Below are positions 61,508-64,000 of a DNA stretch of 64,000 nt, piece after piece; positions within the stretch are counted from its first letter, which is position 1, and every line of letters starts with the position of its first letter. The DNA comes from Novosphingopyxis iocasae (GTDB taxonomy: Bacteria; Pseudomonadota; Alphaproteobacteria; Sphingomonadales; Sphingomonadaceae): the NCBI RefSeq assembly GCF_014334095.1, contig NZ_CP060495.1, positions 2,255,001 to 2,319,000 on the forward strand, in the 5' to 3' direction. The position numbers were made by a program, and so were the translations under genes. The notes beneath the pieces were generated by a model. That model searched no databases and was not told where the DNA came from. It saw nothing but the letters and a program-made list of their open reading frames with translations.

Positions 61508-64000
61508 ATGCCTACCAATCGCCAGATGGAAATCCAGGCCGAATATGAAGCGGCCCGTATCAAGTTCAATTTGATCCGCGAAGGTATTTTGACCGAGGTC
61601 GATGGCTCGTCCATTTCACATGGGAGAAAGTCTCGCCCGTTGCTTTTCGATACCCTTGGAAAGAAGCCGGCACGGACGCCTCAGTTCAATATTCCGGCGA
61701 CGCGGCGTCGACGCCTGATGTCATCGTCGGGAGCCACATCATTTCATTTCGCTCACAAAGGCATTGCCAAGGTCCTGTTTGAGGTCCGGCGCGATAATGT
61801 GCGCAACCTGCCAGGGGCAGCGAGGGGACACAGTCGATATATAGAACGTGAATGCGCTGTGGCCGATCTCGAGAGCAAGGATCGTTCGAAGGACGTTAAT
61901 CTCCTTGATAGCGAAGATGATAAGGCGCGATGCGTAACCGCGGCTCAAGACGAATATCTCGCCCGCCCCTCTGCCTTGGCAATGCAACCTGACGGTCAGC
62001 GAGCACTCATTACCAACATCGATCCGGATGACGATGAGCGAGCACATTTCTGGTCTCTGGTCGAAGCTCACGAACGCAGGCCAGGCCCGGATATGATGAC
62101 GGTACATCCCTGTCAAAATCCAGAGTTCTGGCAGAAAGTTGCTATCAGTCCAGCCTGCCCTACAGAGCTACGCACCAAGCTCGACGGGCCTACCGCCAAT
62201 GACGGGAAGGCTTTCAAGATCGGAAACGGCAAGACCGTGCGTGCCTTCTTGCGCAAACAAGAAGGCTGGTCCGAACCTAGACATGGGGCGAGGACCGATG
62301 AAAAATCACCGCCCTTAGCAACATTTGCCGATGGCCGGGGCGGCCGGGTTCAGTATCGCATTGAGTTCGAACTTCCAGAGGAACTGTCGCCGCAGCAAAA
62401 CTTCGAGCTTCTCCGCGAATTCTGTGGCGAAATGGAAAGCCGCAAAATTCCATTCGTGGCGGTGATGCATGCGCCGGACCATCATAACCATGATGCAAAC
62501 TGGCATGCACACATTGCCTATTATGATCGACCGTGCCGAAAGATAGAACGTAGCGACATCGAAGGCTTGGCAGAAAAAGGCTACGACACCGCGCAGTTAA
62601 GCCCTGGCATGTGGGATTTTGCCGTTACGCTGCCTGTACCTGGCCGTAGCAACCGTAACGTATCTCCGCTGCGACAGAAAAAAGTCGCCGAAGTCAGCCG
62701 AACGCAGACCTGGCCGAAGAAACTGCGCGTGCGCCTGGCAGAGATCACTAATGGCCACCTCGATCGCGCGGGAATTCAGCGTAGCGTCGACGCCGGTACT
62801 TTTGCGGACATGGGTATCGTGGCGGTTCCGCAGGAACATCTCGGCACTCGAACGAACGCCGCAGAAACGCAAGGACAGGCAACCAAGACCGGCGTCGCAA
62901 ATGAAGAGAAGCAATGGCAGGCCGTGCAGGCCGAAGCCGAGGCGCTTCACCTGCAGCTGATGTATCAGGCTGAGGGTCGGATCGATGGATGCGCTGCGCG
63001 CATGAAGAACGCACCCAGCAAAGATAGCGTTAGCGTTGAGACCCTCCGCAGCGAACTCGCTCAGTCTGCTCTCCTCAGGAAGCAAATATTTCTCCTTGAA
63101 CAAGAAATCTATCGAGCTGCTTCCCGAGCTTTCATGGTTCGTCAACGTAATGAAAAGCTGCAGCGAGCATACGAGGCGAAGGAAGAAACGGCCAATCTGA
63201 GGGCGCATAATCAGGCAGAAGCACTGGTTGAAGAAGCGTCGGCGTATCTTCAGCGCCTCGACAATTACCTATCCGAAGAAAAAGCACTGCTTTTGCAATG
63301 GCGAGCAGAGGCAGATCAATGCGAGGCCAATTCAAGGGCTATTGAGCAGTCACTGGGCAAGCAATCTCCGCCCGAAAACCTTGTTGCGCCCAGACTGCAG
63401 CCAGAAAATATCAAACGCTTCGGCGAAGACGCGCCGAAGTCTCATGACAGGCCAGTCTCGCGCGCGAATTTTTCCTCGAGAATCGAAAACGCAAACAGGA
63501 AGGATAGACAAAGGTCAGCGGTCGAGGCGCTCCCTGATCAATCTCCTCTCGCTATATCTGAGGATAAGCCGCTCAGCGGACACAATGCGCCCGGTTTCGT
63601 CAAAATCGATAGCGTAGAAAGTCCGCAACGCTCTACGGTCAAACAAGCCAAAACTGCAAATCGTGCCGCTTCAGCCGCCCCTCCGATGAGGACGCGCGCT
63701 CCAGTACCAAAACGAAAAGTCGCGACATCGAAGGCGACGGCTACCGCTGAGCAAAAGCGTCCAACGAGTTTCCCTCTTAGTTACCGCATCGAACGCTTCG
63801 TTTGGCGTATGGGCGAATATCGCTGCGAACTCGAAATGGATGATCGGAACGTCGTTTTGCCAGTGACCCAGAATATCGAGCGTTGGGGATTAACCTATGA
63901 CGACGTCAAATCTTCGAGCTGTCAGCAACCTCTCCGTGCGCAGTATATCCATTTTGAAAAAGCATGGGACTTGTACGAGTCCGACGCGCGCATTCACGCG
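61508..64000 (+). CDS. MobA/MobL family relaxase (3' partial)
   Basis: An open frame of 831 codons running off the window. AGGAG (61497-61501) is six bases before ATG 61508, which is chosen over ATG 61502. Residues about 265-345 carry a MobA/MobL relaxase segment: VQYRIEFELPEELSPQQNF, then HAPDHHNHDANWHAHIAYYDRP with His321, His333 and His335 as the metal-binding HUH triad. Tyr111 in HSRYIERE is a candidate nicking tyrosine. A long coiled coil (about 470-610) and a charged linker rich in Lys, Ser and Pro follow, then the start of a C-terminal globular part (SYRIERFVWRMGEYRCELE). It would nick oriT to start conjugative mobilisation. Confidence 0.8.
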   Translation, partial: MPTNRQMEIQAEYEAARIKFNLIREGILTEVDGSSISHGRKSRPLLFDTLGKKPARTPQFNIPATRRRRLMSSSGATSFHFAHKGIAKVLFEVRRDNVRNLPGAARGHSRYIERECAVADLESKDRSKDVNLLDSEDDKARCVTAAQDEYLARPSALAMQPDGQRALITNIDPDDDERAHFWSLVEAHERRPGPDMMTVHPCQNPEFWQKVAISPACPTELRTKLDGPTANDGKAFKIGNGKTVRAFLRKQEGWSEPRHGARTDEKSPPLATFADGRGGRVQYRIEFELPEELSPQQNFELLREFCGEMESRKIPFVAVMHAPDHHNHDANWHAHIAYYDRPCRKIERSDIEGLAEKGYDTAQLSPGMWDFAVTLPVPGRSNRNVSPLRQKKVAEVSRTQTWPKKLRVRLAEITNGHLDRAGIQRSVDAGTFADMGIVAVPQEHLGTRTNAAETQGQATKTGVANEEKQWQAVQAEAEALHLQLMYQAEGRIDGCAARMKNAPSKDSVSVETLRSELAQSALLRKQIFLLEQEIYRAASRAFMVRQRNEKLQRAYEAKEETANLRAHNQAEALVEEASAYLQRLDNYLSEEKALLLQWRAEADQCEANSRAIEQSLGKQSPPENLVAPRLQPENIKRFGEDAPKSHDRPVSRANFSSRIENANRKDRQRSAVEALPDQSPLAISEDKPLSGHNAPGFVKIDSVESPQRSTVKQAKTANRAASAAPPMRTRAPVPKRKVATSKATATAEQKRPTSFPLSYRIERFVWRMGEYRCELEMDDRNVVLPVTQNIERWGLTYDDVKSSSCQQPLRAQYIHFEKAWDLYESDARIHA

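Noticed and set aside
62597-63208. 203-codon minus-strand frame
   Set aside because: It is antisense to the relaxase frame, which has the HUH motif, ribosome binding site and coiled coil.

Overview
This window reads as high-GC alphaproteobacterial DNA, most likely from a sphingomonad (order Sphingomonadales). That is inferred from base composition, many 4-bp ATGA/GTGA start-stop overlaps, and the mix of families: a PaoBC-type aldehyde oxidoreductase, metH split over two genes behind an ArsR-methyltransferase regulator, zf-CHCC, DUF924 and DUF3617 proteins, and a dispersed CTTCGACAGGCTC-type inverted repeat. No rRNA, tRNA or CRISPR array was seen.

Layout. 1-11.3 kb holds core metabolism and repair: a molybdenum hydroxylase (5' cut by the window), 3-hydroxyacyl-CoA dehydrogenase, a small Zn peptidase coupled to a DUF3617 lipoprotein, uvrB, a DsbD-like reductase and a beta-helix protein. 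11.4-17.2 kb is a methionine operon on the minus strand: a SahR-like regulator, metF, metH N-terminal part and metH C-terminal part, with a perfect palindrome just upstream. 17.3-29.5 kb holds small lipoproteins, a class A-like beta-lactamase, nadB with an ABC ATPase, tldD, a DUF924/DUF2007/exo-endonuclease group, glnK-amtB with a clear terminator, a cytochrome P450 and a Crp/Fnr regulator. 29.8-35.7 kb is a four-gene sensory operon (CHASE3 hybrid kinase with three receivers, CheR, receiver-less CheB, receiver-kinase). 35.8-36.9 kb is a broken acetyl-CoA synthetase. 36.9-39.5 kb is an aldehyde dehydrogenase with its GAF/Fis regulator. 39.6-45.1 kb is a TetR-linked aromatic-acid-type efflux operon (FUSC, DUF1656, HlyD, outer membrane factor).

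45.1-50.9 kb is the most unusual metabolic locus. An EthA-type Baeyer-Villiger monooxygenase is fused in one polypeptide to a membrane-anchored alpha/beta hydrolase, and is followed in a gapless operon by LeuB/IDH-like, LeuC-like and LeuD-like enzymes without any LeuA-type synthase. The fusion enzyme could make and cleave an ester. The three downstream genes form an isomerise-then-oxidatively-decarboxylate module. TetR is divergent to it, and the efflux operon lies behind TetR.

From about 50.9 kb to the end composition falls and the content becomes accessory. First comes a four-gene defence operon (D12 adenine methylase, McrB, McrC, Eco57I-type adenine methylase). Then comes a mobilisation module: an HUH Rep-like protein, TraK-like and TraL-like small proteins, and a MobA/MobL relaxase cut by the right edge, with several perfect inverted repeats in its gene-free gaps that are candidate operators or oriT elements. 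No integrase or attachment site is visible, so the far end of this element lies outside the window.
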